From assembly GCA_019359285.1 (NCBI GenBank), contig JAHHHQ010000049.1, forward strand, positions 1-64,000: a stretch of 64,000 nt of DNA, written 5' to 3'. The notes below the pieces were generated by a model that was not told the origin of the DNA, did no database searches, and worked only from the letters and a program-made list of their open reading frames with translations. This DNA comes from Nodosilinea sp. WJT8-NPBG4. GTDB taxonomy: Bacteria; Cyanobacteriota; Cyanobacteriia; Phormidesmidales; Phormidesmidaceae. The position numbers were made by a program, and so were the translations under genes. This document shows, one piece after another, positions 36,477 through 46,364 of the stretch; the first letter of the stretch is position 1; the number at the start of each line of letters is the position of its first letter.

Positions 36477-36557
36477 TTTGTAAAAACGCTGAGTTGTCCC
36501 AGTGGCTGGGAACGCTGAAGCATATTGCCAGCGGCACGCTAGGTAGGGGAAACGGGT

Positions 36558-37766
36558 TTGAAACGGTTTACGCAGTGGCTAGAGCATCGCTGGGTTAACC
36601 CAGCTTACGTGGGTTGGATTTTGCTGGGGCTGGCGCTGTTCTTTTTCGCGGCGGCCACTAACACCCTGGCGGGCTGGTTGTATGTAATTAGCGGAGTGAT
36701 GCTGGCGCTACTGCTGATTGCGGCGGTGCTACCACCCCGGAACCTGCAAGGGCTTGTGGTAACGCGATCGCCCATTGCCCCCATTACCGCCGGGGCACCA
36801 TTAGATATCGAGCTGCGGATTCGCAACGCCCAGCGCCAGAGTAAAGGGCTGTTTCAAATCATTGACCCTGTGCCCTCGGGGCTAGGGGCCGTAGCAGTAC
36901 ATGCCGTGGGCGCGCTGCCCCCTGGGCAAAGCCACACCTGGCGGTATCCAGTGCCAACCACGCGGCGGGGCGTCTACCGCTGGTCGACAATCGATCTACG
37001 CACGGCGGCTCCCCTAGGTTTGTTCTGGTGTCGGCGCACAATGCCCGCTCCCGCCACAGCTGTGGTTTACCCCCAGGTGTTGCCCCTGAAACGCTGCCCC
37101 CTACTAGACACCATTGGCCAGCGCCAGGGTCAGCACTGGCGCTATAGCCCGCTAGCCAAGGCCGATACCCAGGGAGTAACGCGATCGCTGCGTCCTTACC
37201 GCTGGGGTGATCCGACCCGGCTGATCCACTGGCGCACCAGTGCCCGCTACGGCGAACTGCGGGTGCGCGAGTTGGAAAGCATAACCACCAGTCGAGAAAT
37301 TTTGATTGCCCTCAACACCACCGCGCGCTGGAATGAGGAGAGCTTTGAGCAAGCGGTAGTAGCGGCAGCGTCGCTCTACACCTACGCCCTAAAGCAAGGA
37401 TTTGCCGCAGCCCTGTGGTTTCCCCAAGCAGACACTCTGCGAGACTCAGCCCGAGTGATGCACGCTCTAGCGGAGGTCAACCCTGACCCAGGCCGCGACT
37501 TACGAAGTGTCAAGCCTACGGTATCTCAGAAACGGGAACCGACCTGGGATGAGGATTCAGGCCAGAATCGCGCTATATCTCTGCCTCAAGTAACAACAAT
37601 TTGGCTTACTGCTGCTGGAGCCCAGACCGTGACCCTCGCGGCTGGCAGCCGACAATTGGTTTGGGGCAACGGCGGCAACGCTACCTCGACAGACATGCTA
37701 GGAACGCTTCAAATGGATTCAAGCCTTCCTTTAGAACCGCAGCTACAGGCTAATTTAGCTGGGTAA
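36558..37766 (+). CDS. DUF58 domain membrane protein
   Basis: A 402-residue protein with two N-terminal membrane helices (about 15-33 and 38-58), a beta-rich middle and the DUF58 signature near 215-235 (RPYRWGDPTRLIHWRTSARY, then GELRVRELE). DUF58 proteins are usually encoded next to MoxR ATPases; none is adjacent here. Function unknown, possibly in cell-envelope metabolism. Part of the C-terminus (about 300-345) is low in complexity. Confidence 0.88.
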   Translation: MKRFTQWLEHRWVNPAYVGWILLGLALFFFAAATNTLAGWLYVISGVMLALLLIAAVLPPRNLQGLVVTRSPIAPITAGAPLDIELRIRNAQRQSKGLFQIIDPVPSGLGAVAVHAVGALPPGQSHTWRYPVPTTRRGVYRWSTIDLRTAAPLGLFWCRRTMPAPATAVVYPQVLPLKRCPLLDTIGQRQGQHWRYSPLAKADTQGVTRSLRPYRWGDPTRLIHWRTSARYGELRVRELESITTSREILIALNTTARWNEESFEQAVVAAASLYTYALKQGFAAALWFPQADTLRDSARVMHALAEVNPDPGRDLRSVKPTVSQKREPTWDEDSGQNRAISLPQVTTIWLTAAGAQTVTLAAGSRQLVWGNGGNATSTDMLGTLQMDSSLPLEPQLQANLAG

Positions 37767-37810
37767 ATGGGACGTTGGAGTGGCTGTGGCGGCGGTTACG
37801 CGAAAAATAG

Positions 37811-37841
37811 GCAAAAAAAAGGAGAGCCCAAACAGCTCTCC
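37811..37841 (-). terminator. Terminator of gatB
   Basis: GGAGAGC and GCTCTCC form a hairpin with a 7-bp loop. On the minus strand it is followed by a run of eight T residues (37813-37820 on the plus strand are A). Confidence 0.8.
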
Positions 37842-37935
37842 CTACCATCAGGGTGCATCTACATATCATGTTAACCCAAAAATTGCATGGGGGGTAAGAC
37901 CCCTTATTGAATTTTTTCAATATTTTTGGGGTGCA

Positions 37936-39438
37936 TCATTGATTGAGCTTCTGACTGAGCAGCTGATTGCTTAGCTTTGGATCTACTCTGCCGCCACTCT
38001 GCTTCATCAGCTGACCCACAAAGAAGCCTTGGAGCTTCTTCTTACCGCCACGGTAGGCCTCTAGCTCTTCGGGATGGGCCGCCAGCACCTCGTCAATCAT
38101 GGCCTCGATCTGTGCAGGATCAGAAATCTGACTGAGCCCCCGTGCCTCCACCAGAGCCTTAGGGGAGCCACCCTGGGTTAGCAATTCGGGCAGCAGATCT
38201 TTACCAATTTTGTTGCTGATGGTGCCCGCCGCAATTAGCTGCACTAGCTCGGCTAGGGCAACAGGGGTGAGGGGCAGCGCATCAATCGATACTCTCTCCG
38301 TATTGAGATAGGCGGCAATGTCTTGGGTGATCCAGTTAGCGGTGAGTTTGGGGTCGGCACCAGCCGCCATGGCTGCTTCAAAATATTCCGTGATGGCGCG
38401 CTCGTCGCTCAGCACCCGAGCATCGTAAGGAGAGAGGCCAAACTCATCCTCGTAGCGAGTGCGCTTTTGGGCGGGTAGCTCGGGCAGTTCGGCCAGCCAG
38501 CTCTCCTTTTGCTCTACTGACACCACAATGGGCGGCAGGTCGGGTTCAGGAAAGTAGCGGTAGTCGCTGGAGCCTTCCTTGGAGCGCATGCTCTGGGTGC
38601 GCTGGCTGCTCTCGTCCCACAGGCGGGTTTCTTGAATAATTTTCTCGCCGGTCTGGTTGGCTTTAATCTGCCGATCGATTTCGTACTCGATCGCCTTTTG
38701 AATGGCACTAAAGGAGTTCATATTTTTGATCTCCACCTTGGTGCCAAACTCCTCCTGGCCCACTGGGCGCACAGAGATATTGACGTCGCAGCGCAAAGAG
38801 CCCTCCTGCATGTTGCCGTCGCTAATGCCCAGATAGCGCACGATGCGGCGCAGCTCTTGAGCATATTCGGCGGCTTCCTGGCCGGTGCGAATATCGGGCT
38901 CGGAGACAATTTCGATCAGAGGGACGCCGGCTCGGTTGTAGTCAACCAGAGAGTAGGTGGAACCAGCTAGGCGATCGCTGCCTGCGTGCACCAGTTTGCC
39001 CGCATCTTCTTCCATGTGCAGGCGGGTAATGCCGATGCGCTTGCGGGTGGCTGCTTTAGTCTTTTTGTCGATCAGCTCAATTTCGAGCCAGCCGTGCTCG
39101 GCAATGGGCAGGTCAAACTGGGAAATCTGATAGTTCTTGGGCAGGTCAGGGTAGAAGTACTGCTTGCGATCGAACTTGGAGTAGGGCGCGATCTGGCAAT
39201 TTAAAGCTAGCCCGGCCTTGACGGCATACTCCAGCACACGCTGATTGAGCACCGGCAGCACCCCCGGCATGCCTACCACAATGGGGTCGATGTAGGTGTT
39301 GGGGTCGGCCCCAAAGGCCGTGGAGGCTGGGGAGAAAATTTTGGTTTCGGTGCACAACTGGCAGTGGGTTTCGAGACCAATAATGGCTTCGTACTGAGTT
39401 TTAGCGGGCTGAGTTTTGGCGGGGGCCGCAGTGGTCAT
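37936..39438 (-). CDS. gatB: Asp-tRNA(Asn)/Glu-tRNA(Gln) amidotransferase subunit B
   Basis: GatB is the kinase subunit of GatCAB, which converts misacylated Glu-tRNA(Gln) to Gln-tRNA(Gln). From ATG 39438 the protein is 500 residues. It shows [18 protein letters not shown] (zinc and ATP region), the [11 protein letters not shown] motif, [29 protein letters not shown], and a C-terminal YqeY-like helical tail ending in [17 protein letters not shown]. Complete. Confidence 0.96.
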   Translation of the reverse strand: MTTAAPAKTQPAKTQYEAIIGLETHCQLCTETKIFSPASTAFGADPNTYIDPIVVGMPGVLPVLNQRVLEYAVKAGLALNCQIAPYSKFDRKQYFYPDLPKNYQISQFDLPIAEHGWLEIELIDKKTKAATRKRIGITRLHMEEDAGKLVHAGSDRLAGSTYSLVDYNRAGVPLIEIVSEPDIRTGQEAAEYAQELRRIVRYLGISDGNMQEGSLRCDVNISVRPVGQEEFGTKVEIKNMNSFSAIQKAIEYEIDRQIKANQTGEKIIQETRLWDESSQRTQSMRSKEGSSDYRYFPEPDLPPIVVSVEQKESWLAELPELPAQKRTRYEDEFGLSPYDARVLSDERAITEYFEAAMAAGADPKLTANWITQDIAAYLNTERVSIDALPLTPVALAELVQLIAAGTISNKIGKDLLPELLTQGGSPKALVEARGLSQISDPAQIEAMIDEVLAAHPEELEAYRGGKKKLQGFFVGQLMKQSGGRVDPKLSNQLLSQKLNQ

Positions 39439-39489
39439 AAACCGCTCCAACGGGGAATTGCATTCTTAGAGTAACTATTGTAGCCCTGA

Positions 39490-39566
39490 CCGGGTAGGTG
39501 GAGGAGGTGAGGGAGTAGGGACGAGGGGTGGGAGGGTAAGGGGTAGGAGGGTGAGGGGTGGGGAGT
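39490..39566. repeat. G-rich low-complexity repeat
   Basis: Irregular repeats of GGGTGAGG, GGAGGTGAGG and GGGTAAGGGG type between gatB and the prenyltransferase gene. Similar short G-rich runs occur at 17635-17670. The strand could form quadruplexes, but this is only inferred. Confidence 0.55.
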
Positions 39567-39568
39567 GG

Positions 39569-40453
39569 TTACAGCAAAGTGCCGAGGAGGATGCCGAGGA
39601 GAAGGACAAAGCCGAGTTGGACGTTCTGCCTAAAAATTTGCCCGTAGAGGTTGAGCGGTGGCTTGTAGCGGCTGAGCAGGTAAGACTGGCGCGACCACAC
39701 AATCAGCGCAGCAGCTAGCCCTAGCCAGTAGGGGAACGCGAGGAACAGCAGCAGGCCCAGCCAAATTAAGAGCAGCCATGCGCCGAAGAAGCAGAAGCCA
39801 ATGAACTGGGGGGTGTAGTCGCCGAAGAACAGGGCGGCGGAGTTGACACCCAAGCGGCGATCATCGTCGCGATCGGGGATGGCATAGACGGTATCGAAGC
39901 TCAGAGTCCACAGCACCACGGCCAGCCAGAGAATCCACACAGGTAAGTCTAGATTGTTGGTGACTGCCGCCCAGGGAATCAGCACCGCAAACCCCCAAGC
40001 GAGAGACAGCACCAGCTGCGGCACCGGAAACACACGCTTTGCCAAAGGATAGAACAGGATAAACGGTACGGCCAGCACACACAGCCAAAAGCTCAGGGCA
40101 TTGAGGTAGAGCGATAGGCCATAGGCACAGAGGAGGGACACCAACAGCACGCCAATGCCCACTTGTACAGACAGATCGCGGGCGGCTAAGGGACGGGTGC
40201 GGGTGCGGGCCACGTGGGGATCAATGTTGCGGTCCCACAGGTCGTTGACGACGCAGCCAGCAGCACTGGTGGCTAGGGTGCCGAGGATGATGACGCCAAC
40301 CAAAGGCAAGGGAGGCTTACCCTCAGCGGCTAGCACCACCGACCACAGGGCTGGAATCATCAAAATCAATCGCCCGGTAGGCTTATCCCAGCGCAGCAGG
40401 CGAATAATGGCATCTAGGGTAGAGGATTCGGGACGGGTGGAAGGACTCGCCAT
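39569..40453 (-). CDS. ubiA: 4-hydroxybenzoate polyprenyltransferase (UbiA family)
   Basis: This integral membrane enzyme attaches the polyprenyl chain to 4-hydroxybenzoate in plastoquinone synthesis. The 294-residue product has seven to nine membrane helices and both Asp-rich motifs: NDLWDRNID (about 69-77) and YAIPDRDDD (about 190-198). Cyanobacteria use it for plastoquinone and not ubiquinone, so the product is inferred by lineage. ATG 40453 is preferred to TTG 40462. Confidence 0.9.
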   Translation of the reverse strand: MASPSTRPESSTLDAIIRLLRWDKPTGRLILMIPALWSVVLAAEGKPPLPLVGVIILGTLATSAAGCVVNDLWDRNIDPHVARTRTRPLAARDLSVQVGIGVLLVSLLCAYGLSLYLNALSFWLCVLAVPFILFYPLAKRVFPVPQLVLSLAWGFAVLIPWAAVTNNLDLPVWILWLAVVLWTLSFDTVYAIPDRDDDRRLGVNSAALFFGDYTPQFIGFCFFGAWLLLIWLGLLLFLAFPYWLGLAAALIVWSRQSYLLSRYKPPLNLYGQIFRQNVQLGFVLLLGILLGTLL

Positions 40454-40541
40454 AGTCGCCAACGATCAGTGCATAGGTACATCTTCAGCATAACGGCCGT
40501 TGAGCTTTGCCTAAAGCGCTGGCGGCAGGGCACCAGCACGG

Positions 40542-41507
40542 TCAAGGCGATCGCTCTACGCTGTAGATTTGCATGCCCTTATCGGCTAGAAAGTCTAGGT
40601 TGATGGGCTCTGTTGAGATCGCTCTGTTGCGCAGCAAGCTAGTGAAGCTGCCCGCACCCAAACCCGACTGGGGCCAGAGGCGATAGCAGGGAAAGGTCGC
40701 CAAGGAGGAGGCGTGGTCGGCCAGAACGGGGACTTCTACCGCCTCAAACTGGGGAAACTTTTTAATCAGCCACTCTACGACCTGTTCGTTTTCATCGGGG
40801 GAGAAGGTGCAGGTCATATAGGCTAGGTAGCCGCCGCCAGCAACGGTTTGCGCTGCACTAGCCAGAATTCGCTTTTGGCGGCTGGCGTTTTTCTTGATGT
40901 TGACGGGGTGAAAACAGCCTAGAGCCTGATCGCCTTTGGCTAACAGCGACTGACCACTGCATGGAGCATCCACCACCACTACTGAGGCGGCTTGGGGGAG
41001 TTGTTCGGCAAAGGTTTGAGGATCGAGGTTAAATACCAGCGAGTCTGTCAACCCACAGCGTTTGAGGTTAGAAATCAAGATTCTGACCCGCTTGCGGACG
41101 ACCTCGTTGCACCAGAGATGAGTTGGCGTTAAGGCTTTCCAGGCCAGCAGGCTTTTGCCTCCTGGGGCGGCGCAGAGATCGAGCACTGACTCTGTTGGGG
41201 TGGCAATGGCGCTAAACACCGCGGCCGAGAACACCGAGGCCATATCTAGGCAGTAGTAGGCTCCAGCTTGGTGGAGAGGATGCTGACCGGGGCGCTGGTC
41301 ACCGCTGAGGCGATCGACCCAGGTGGGCTGCCAGGGTAGGGTTGGGGCGATCGCAAAGGGCACCACCTCTGGCCGAGGCTGCATCCACACAATGGCAGTT
41401 GGAAACGGCTGAGGGTTGACTAGGGCCTCTACAAAGGCATCGCGATCGCGCTCCTCAGCAAACAGCCGACGACTCAGTTTTAGCAGCAGGTTAGACGGTT
41501 CGCCCAT
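40542..41507 (-). CDS. RsmB/NOP-family RNA m5C methyltransferase
   Basis: A 321-residue SAM-dependent RNA cytosine-5 methyltransferase. SAM motif LDLCAAPGGKSLLAWK (about 110-125), motif IV DAPCSGQSLLAKG and motif VI TCTFSPDENEQVV carry the two catalytic Cys residues. It lacks the N-terminal NusB-like domain of RsmB, so it is a shorter paralogue of unknown RNA target. Confidence 0.88.
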   Translation of the reverse strand: MGEPSNLLLKLSRRLFAEERDRDAFVEALVNPQPFPTAIVWMQPRPEVVPFAIAPTLPWQPTWVDRLSGDQRPGQHPLHQAGAYYCLDMASVFSAAVFSAIATPTESVLDLCAAPGGKSLLAWKALTPTHLWCNEVVRKRVRILISNLKRCGLTDSLVFNLDPQTFAEQLPQAASVVVVDAPCSGQSLLAKGDQALGCFHPVNIKKNASRQKRILASAAQTVAGGGYLAYMTCTFSPDENEQVVEWLIKKFPQFEAVEVPVLADHASSLATFPCYRLWPQSGLGAGSFTSLLRNRAISTEPINLDFLADKGMQIYSVERSP

Positions 41508-41987
41508 AGGGCAGGATTATGCCACAACCAGCGGTTTAACCATAGAGACACAGGATTCGGACCGCAACCATTGCTCTTCGATCTATTGTCCTCAAGTTAA
41601 TTAATGGTTAACTCAATTCCCATCTAAAGAATGACTGGGGCTATGAATATAGTATTCAGACAAAATTAGCAGTCTCACCGATGACATTAGCTAATGAGTT
41701 TTCAGGAGAAGATTAACCATCCTGACATCTGCTAATTAAGCAATAGGGATATTACCCCTGTTTGAGCTGATCCCTGACAAGTTTACGTTCGCTAAAGGTT
41801 TAAGAATTGTTCATTCACATAGTTGTGACTATGTCTAACAGAAACATGAAGACAATATAAAGGGCATTTAACAATTTCGGGGGCTACATCCTTGTAAAAG
41901 CTAGAGGTTTGGGCCTTAAGGTAGATGATCCCCATTTTTTTAAGGGTGAAGATGTAGAAGCTTAGATACAGCTTTTAGGAAGCCACT
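41508..41987. other. AT-rich intergenic region
   Basis: 480 bp with markedly lower G+C than its neighbours and several short inverted repeats (for example around 41818-41842). No ORF or recognisable RNA. It may carry a long regulated leader of the small Cys-rich gene. Confidence 0.4.
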
Positions 41988-42305
41988 ATGAAGTCAGCGC
42001 AGTGCCGGGTGTCATCTTGTAGCCGCTGCCGTTTTTATGCTCCGGAGGGTCGGCGAGGAGGGCAATGCAGTCAGCTTGGGGTGCCGGTAGAAAGCCGATG
42101 GTCGCCGTGTTCTTTGGCTGTGCCCGTGTTTGCAACCCCGATAGTGGCCATGAAGCCCTTAGACTTTTTGCCTCAGCCTTTAGATTTAGGTTTTTCCGAA
42201 GTTTCTCTGGATGCTGCACGATTAGAAGCCTCTTTAGAAGCTTCTGCTGGGTCGAGATATCCGGAAGACGCGCTTCAACCCGTCCCTGCCCAAGCCCGGT
42301 GCTAA
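41988..42305 (+). CDS. Small Cys-rich cyanobacterial protein
   Basis: A 105-residue product. The first ~45 residues hold C6, C11, C14, C27 and C41 within CSRCRFYAPEGRRGGQCSQL and a following WSPCSLA, which resembles a cyanobacteria-specific small zinc- or Fe-S-like motif I have seen in hypothetical proteins. The C-terminal half is variable and acidic. Function unknown. TAGGAAG lies 8 bases before the ATG. Confidence 0.6.
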   Translation: MKSAQCRVSSCSRCRFYAPEGRRGGQCSQLGVPVESRWSPCSLAVPVFATPIVAMKPLDFLPQPLDLGFSEVSLDAARLEASLEASAGSRYPEDALQPVPAQARC

Positions 42306-42472
42306 ATCACCTGGGATTAGGCCCGAGAGCCTCAGCATTTCATGCAGAGGCACTTAGTGGCGGCGGGTGGGCAAGGGACTGGGGTGGCGTTTGAGGCCGC
42401 AAGAAACGGGTGGTTTAAATTGAGGGCGATCGGTAGATTGGGGACTGTAGTTCAACTTTGGCTGCCGAACCC

Positions 42473-43345
42473 ATGAACCCTGTGGTGGAAACTGCAACCC
42501 ACGACGATGAGACCTACAGGCAGATAGCTGAGGCGATCGCGTTTCTGCGCCAGCACCATCTCGACCAGCCCGATTTGACTGCCATAGCCAGCCACGTACA
42601 CCTCAGCCAGTACCACTTTCAGCGCCTGTTTACCCAATGGGCGGGCATTAGCCCCAAGCGGTTTTTGCAGAATCTGACGGTGGACTACGCCAAGGCTAAG
42701 ATTGCCGAGACCAAAAGCCTTTTGGAGCTAACAGAGAACGTTGGCCTATCGAGTCTAGGCCGTTTGCACGATCTGTTTGTCACCCTAGAAGCTATGTCGC
42801 CGGGCGAGTTCAAGGCCGGGGGCGCAGGTTTAGAAATTAGCTACGGCATTCACGCTACTCCGTTTGGGCCTTGTCTACTGGCCAAGACCGCGCGAGGCAT
42901 CTGCAATCTGCACTTTTTGGATGCTGCCAACCGTGAGACGGCTGAGCGTCTGCTGCGAGCGGAGTGGCCAGGGGCGACCCTAGTGGCCGATCAGTCAGGG
43001 ACGGCGGGAGAGAGCGATCGCATCTTCACCCCAAACCCCGATCGCCCCTTAGCACTGGCGGTCAAAGGCACCAACTTTCAAATTCAGGTGTGGCGAGCAC
43101 TTTTGCAGATTCCACCGGGTGGGCTCACGACCTACCAGGACTTGGCGGAAGCGATCGGTCGACCTACAGCGGCGCGAGCGGTGGGCAATGCCATCGGGCG
43201 CAACCCGGTAGGATATCTCATTCCCTGTCATCGAGTGATTCGAGCCTCGGGTGAGTGGGGTGGCTACCGCTGGGGGGCGGCGCGCAAGACCCTGCTATTA
43301 GGTTGGGAAGCGGGCCAGACCCAGACCCTCCGTCAGGAGGCGTGA
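42473..43345 (+). CDS. AraC-type / methylated-DNA-cysteine methyltransferase fusion (Ada-like)
   Basis: A 290-residue two-domain protein: an AraC helix-turn-helix (about 14-105, DLTAIASHVHLSQYHFQRLF) followed by an O6-alkylguanine-DNA alkyltransferase (about 120-285) with the acceptor Cys in IPCHRVIRASGEWGGYRWG. It repairs O6-methylguanine by self-alkylation. The N-terminal zinc domain of E. coli Ada, which senses phosphotriesters, is absent. ATG 42473 is preferred to an upstream TTG. The stop overlaps the EamA start by one base. Confidence 0.93.
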   Translation: MNPVVETATHDDETYRQIAEAIAFLRQHHLDQPDLTAIASHVHLSQYHFQRLFTQWAGISPKRFLQNLTVDYAKAKIAETKSLLELTENVGLSSLGRLHDLFVTLEAMSPGEFKAGGAGLEISYGIHATPFGPCLLAKTARGICNLHFLDAANRETAERLLRAEWPGATLVADQSGTAGESDRIFTPNPDRPLALAVKGTNFQIQVWRALLQIPPGGLTTYQDLAEAIGRPTAARAVGNAIGRNPVGYLIPCHRVIRASGEWGGYRWGAARKTLLLGWEAGQTQTLRQEA

Positions 43346-44262
43346 TGCGAAAAATCGATATTGCCGAGCTTTTGCTGCTGGCGGCACTGTGGGGTGGCTC
43401 GTTTCTGTTTATGCGGGTGGCGGTTCCGGTGTTGGGTCCGTTGTGGCTGCTTGAGCTTCGCGTGGTGCTGGCCGGTTGTGCCCTGCTGCCTGTAGTCGTG
43501 CGCCTCGATCTGTGGTCAGAACTGCGCCGATGCTGGCGAGCCCTTCTGGTGGTAGGCAGCATTAATTCTGCGATCCCCTTTGTACTGTTGGCCTTTGCTT
43601 CCTTGTCGCTACCGGCGGGGTTGACCTCCATTTTGAATAGCACAGCGCCGTTGTTTGGGACGGTTGTGGCCGCTGTCTGGCTTCAAGAAACCCTTACCCT
43701 CGCCCGGTGGATTGGCTTTGGGCTGGGCTTTGTTGGGGTAGTGATTCTTGTGGGTTGGCAGCCGATTATGGCAACGCCAGGATTTGGCGGGGCGGTGGCG
43801 GCGGGGCTGGTTGCTGCTTTTATGTATGCGATCGCAGCTCCCTACATTCGGCGAAATTTGGCTGGAGTCTCTCCTTGGACTATCACCGCAGGTAGTCTAT
43901 GGGGGGCTGCCCTAGTTTTGCTACCGGCCCTACCCTTTACCGTGCCTCGACAAATGCCTACGCCAACCGTTGGCGCTGTGGTGGTGGCCCTGGCGCTACT
44001 TTCTACGGCCTGCGCCTACCTACTCTACTTTCGGCTGATTCAAAACGTCGGCCCGACCAAGGCACTGACGGTGGGTTATCTAATTCCCATGTTTGCCGTG
44101 CTTTGGGGTGCCCTACTGTTGGCAGAGCCCATCACGCGCTCAATGGCGGTGGGAGGCAGCTTGATTTTGCTGGGCACCGCGATCGCCAATGACCTGTTTA
44201 ACCCCAATAAAAAAGAGCCCAGACTCTACCAAGAGAAGTCTAAGCTCAGGGCTCTAGGCTAA
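43345..44262 (+). CDS. EamA/DMT-family transporter
   Basis: A 305-residue inner membrane protein with about ten helices in two EamA repeats, beginning IAELLLLAALWGGSFLFMRV; the second repeat begins near residue 155. Such drug/metabolite transporters export amino acids or metabolites; the substrate is not known. ATG 43345 overlaps the stop of the AraC-MGMT gene (TGATG), so translation is coupled. Its last codons overlap a terminator hairpin for thf1. Confidence 0.9.
   Translation: MRKIDIAELLLLAALWGGSFLFMRVAVPVLGPLWLLELRVVLAGCALLPVVVRLDLWSELRRCWRALLVVGSINSAIPFVLLAFASLSLPAGLTSILNSTAPLFGTVVAAVWLQETLTLARWIGFGLGFVGVVILVGWQPIMATPGFGGAVAAGLVAAFMYAIAAPYIRRNLAGVSPWTITAGSLWGAALVLLPALPFTVPRQMPTPTVGAVVVALALLSTACAYLLYFRLIQNVGPTKALTVGYLIPMFAVLWGALLLAEPITRSMAVGGSLILLGTAIANDLFNPNKKEPRLYQEKSKLRALG
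44214..44255 (-). terminator. thf1 terminator inside the 3' end of the EamA gene
   Basis: AGAGCCC (44214-44220) pairs with GGGCTCT (44249-44255), with nested AGACT/AGTCT. On the minus strand a T-rich run follows (ATAAAAAAG on the plus strand). The hairpin lies in coding sequence of the convergent gene. Confidence 0.7.
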
Positions 44263-44280
44263 GCTTTCCAACACGGTGGC

Positions 44281-45030
44281 CTACTCCGCAGATCCAGATT
44301 CGCCTGCGTCGGGGACAGTGGCTACGGGTTCGACGATGCCTGCGGCCTCGGCTTCAGCGGCTTTTTTGCGATCTTCGCGCTTTTTGCGATCGGCGGCCAG
44401 CATGTCTTTCATCACTTCCTGGGCCTGGGCAAATTTCTCCATGTTGCTGCGGTAGAGTTCAACGTCTTTTAGCAGCTTATCGTTGGAGATATTAAGCTTG
44501 CCCGCCAGGTCTTTAAACAGGGTCTCGACGGCTGCTTTATCTTTGAGGTCTTCGGCAGGGGTCACAGCTTCTACCAGGGTGTAGAGGCCAATGCCAAAGG
44601 GGCGGCTGTACTTGAATTTTTCTCTGTTAGCGACCGAGGCTAGGGTGCCACGCAGGCCATCGCCACCGTCGCCGAGGTTCTCAAACTGCCCCTTCAGGTC
44701 GTCTAGGGACATGCCGTTGACGGAGGATTTTACGACTTCAGCGTCGCCGCGATAGTGCTCGGGGGTGCTGTGGATCGAGCGGCACAGGCCATTGAAAATG
44801 GTAACTTTGTCGCTTTCGGGCTCGTAGCCAACCATGAAGCGATCGAAGGTGGTGACGATGCCCAGAGCGTAGATGGGGTCGTAGGCAAAGTCGACATTGA
44901 CGGAGAGCAGGTGCATCTCTACCATCAGCTCGTCTACCACGCGCCGGTAGATGGAGTTGATGGGGCGAGTGTGGTGGGTGTAAAAGTCGCGCTTGGCGTC
45001 AGATACCGTGCGTACGGGTGCGTTGTTCAC
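44281..45030 (-). CDS. thf1: Photosystem II biogenesis protein Thf1/Psb29
   Basis: Thf1 associates with photosystem II and with FtsH complexes and is needed for normal thylakoid formation and repair. The 249-residue product matches: TVSDAKRDFYTHHTRPINSI, VVDELMVEMHLLSVN, FTYDPIYALG-like segment (here FAYDPIYALG) and GLCRSIHSTPEHYR; a C-terminal coiled coil of Lys/Glu/Ala follows (about 190-235). Confidence 0.94.
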   Translation of the reverse strand: MNNAPVRTVSDAKRDFYTHHTRPINSIYRRVVDELMVEMHLLSVNVDFAYDPIYALGIVTTFDRFMVGYEPESDKVTIFNGLCRSIHSTPEHYRGDAEVVKSSVNGMSLDDLKGQFENLGDGGDGLRGTLASVANREKFKYSRPFGIGLYTLVEAVTPAEDLKDKAAVETLFKDLAGKLNISNDKLLKDVELYRSNMEKFAQAQEVMKDMLAADRKKREDRKKAAEAEAAGIVEPVATVPDAGESGSAE

Positions 45031-45117
45031 AGCCTAGGGTTCAAAATATTACAGTTCTTATATTGTATTGTCTCGCGGGACTGTGCCTTTGCCAACCTAC
45101 CCGGTCAAAGCTGGGGA

Positions 45118-46116
45118 TCAACGGCCTTTGAGCTTTTTGCGAACTTTGGCGGTGGTGCGTTGCAGCCAAAGGCGTGCCAAGCGGGGTTTGGTGAGGTCGG
45201 GAATGTCCCTAGGGTGCTTGGCTCGATAGTCGAAGAAGTGGTTAATTTCGGCCAGAATGACCTCTAGCCGAGGCAGCAGAGCCGGAGCGCGGTAGGGTTC
45301 TAAATCTGTGGGGGACATGGCCAGGGGAGTAGGCCTTTGCAGGGCGGTGAGGATGCGATCGCAGTCATACCCCATCGAGTACACTCCAATCTTGTAGCAG
45401 TTGAACCCCGGATCTAAATAATCGGCCAGCGCCCCGTTGACGCTGGTAAACACCTGACAACCACAGGCCATCGCCTCCATCGGGGGCAAGCCAAAGCCCT
45501 CGCTCACCCGGCTCAGCGCCCAGTATTCTGCCGAGTCGTAGAGAAAGATTTTGCTGCGGTTAAACAAAATCGAGAGATCGTCGACAAATCCGGTCAGCGT
45601 CACCACGTTGCAGCGAGACTCTAACTCTGGAACCAGCTGATTCAGCAAATAATCCGACGACTTGCGCACCTGCACCAGCACGCCGATATCCCTGGGCTGC
45701 TGCTGATTGGTAAACTCAGGCGAAATGTGGTTGGGCAGATAGAAAACTAGTCCGTTGGGCCGCTTTTGCCCCCAGTAGCCCATGGAGTTGCGGCTGACGG
45801 TGATGATAGGAATATCGCCTGGCAAGGTGAACCCATAGCCGCTGCTGTGGGCGTGGTAGACCACCGGATAGCCCCGCAGCCGCTTAACTAACCGAGGAAT
45901 GTGAAACCCCCAGCTAATCACAAAAATACTGTTGTCGAGGCCGGGCCGCTGGAGCAAATCATCCAAGAACAGCGTATCGACCTCGCGCTGGTCGTAGGTG
46001 ACCACCTCAGCGGAGCAGACCTGCTGGGCTAGCTTAAGGGTCTTGAGCTCGGCGAACAGGCCACCGCAGTGAAAGCGCTTGCCGGTGCCGGGAACCAGAA
46101 AGTAGAGGTGGCGCAT
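45118..46116 (-). CDS. Glycosyltransferase (GT4-like)
   Basis: A 332-residue GT-B-fold enzyme. The C-terminal domain has the retaining-GT pattern SEGFGLPPMEAMACGCQVFT (E-x7-E, about 228-247) that binds nucleotide-sugar. The N-terminal half lacks a strong family mark. Acceptor and sugar unknown; likely in polysaccharide or glycolipid synthesis. No neighbouring polysaccharide genes. Confidence 0.82.
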   Translation of the reverse strand: MRHLYFLVPGTGKRFHCGGLFAELKTLKLAQQVCSAEVVTYDQREVDTLFLDDLLQRPGLDNSIFVISWGFHIPRLVKRLRGYPVVYHAHSSGYGFTLPGDIPIITVSRNSMGYWGQKRPNGLVFYLPNHISPEFTNQQQPRDIGVLVQVRKSSDYLLNQLVPELESRCNVVTLTGFVDDLSILFNRSKIFLYDSAEYWALSRVSEGFGLPPMEAMACGCQVFTSVNGALADYLDPGFNCYKIGVYSMGYDCDRILTALQRPTPLAMSPTDLEPYRAPALLPRLEVILAEINHFFDYRAKHPRDIPDLTKPRLARLWLQRTTAKVRKKLKGR

Positions 46117-46364
46117 GGATATTTTGCAAGTGGACTAGTCAACTTTAAACGGGTTTTGGCTAACTCATACCACGCCTAAAACATGAACGTTATTTGCTGT
46201 GGCTTCAGCTCCGATCGCTAATAGAAATTGAGTGTCCTCAGCGGAAGTAGTGATAGGTGAGTGATGAAAAAACTGGCCCATTGGCTGAAGCAGTTTTGCC
46301 CTAGGAAAGAGACTGGCATCGGCTCGTACCCCCTACAGTGAAAGCCACACTGGAGGGGGAAAAC

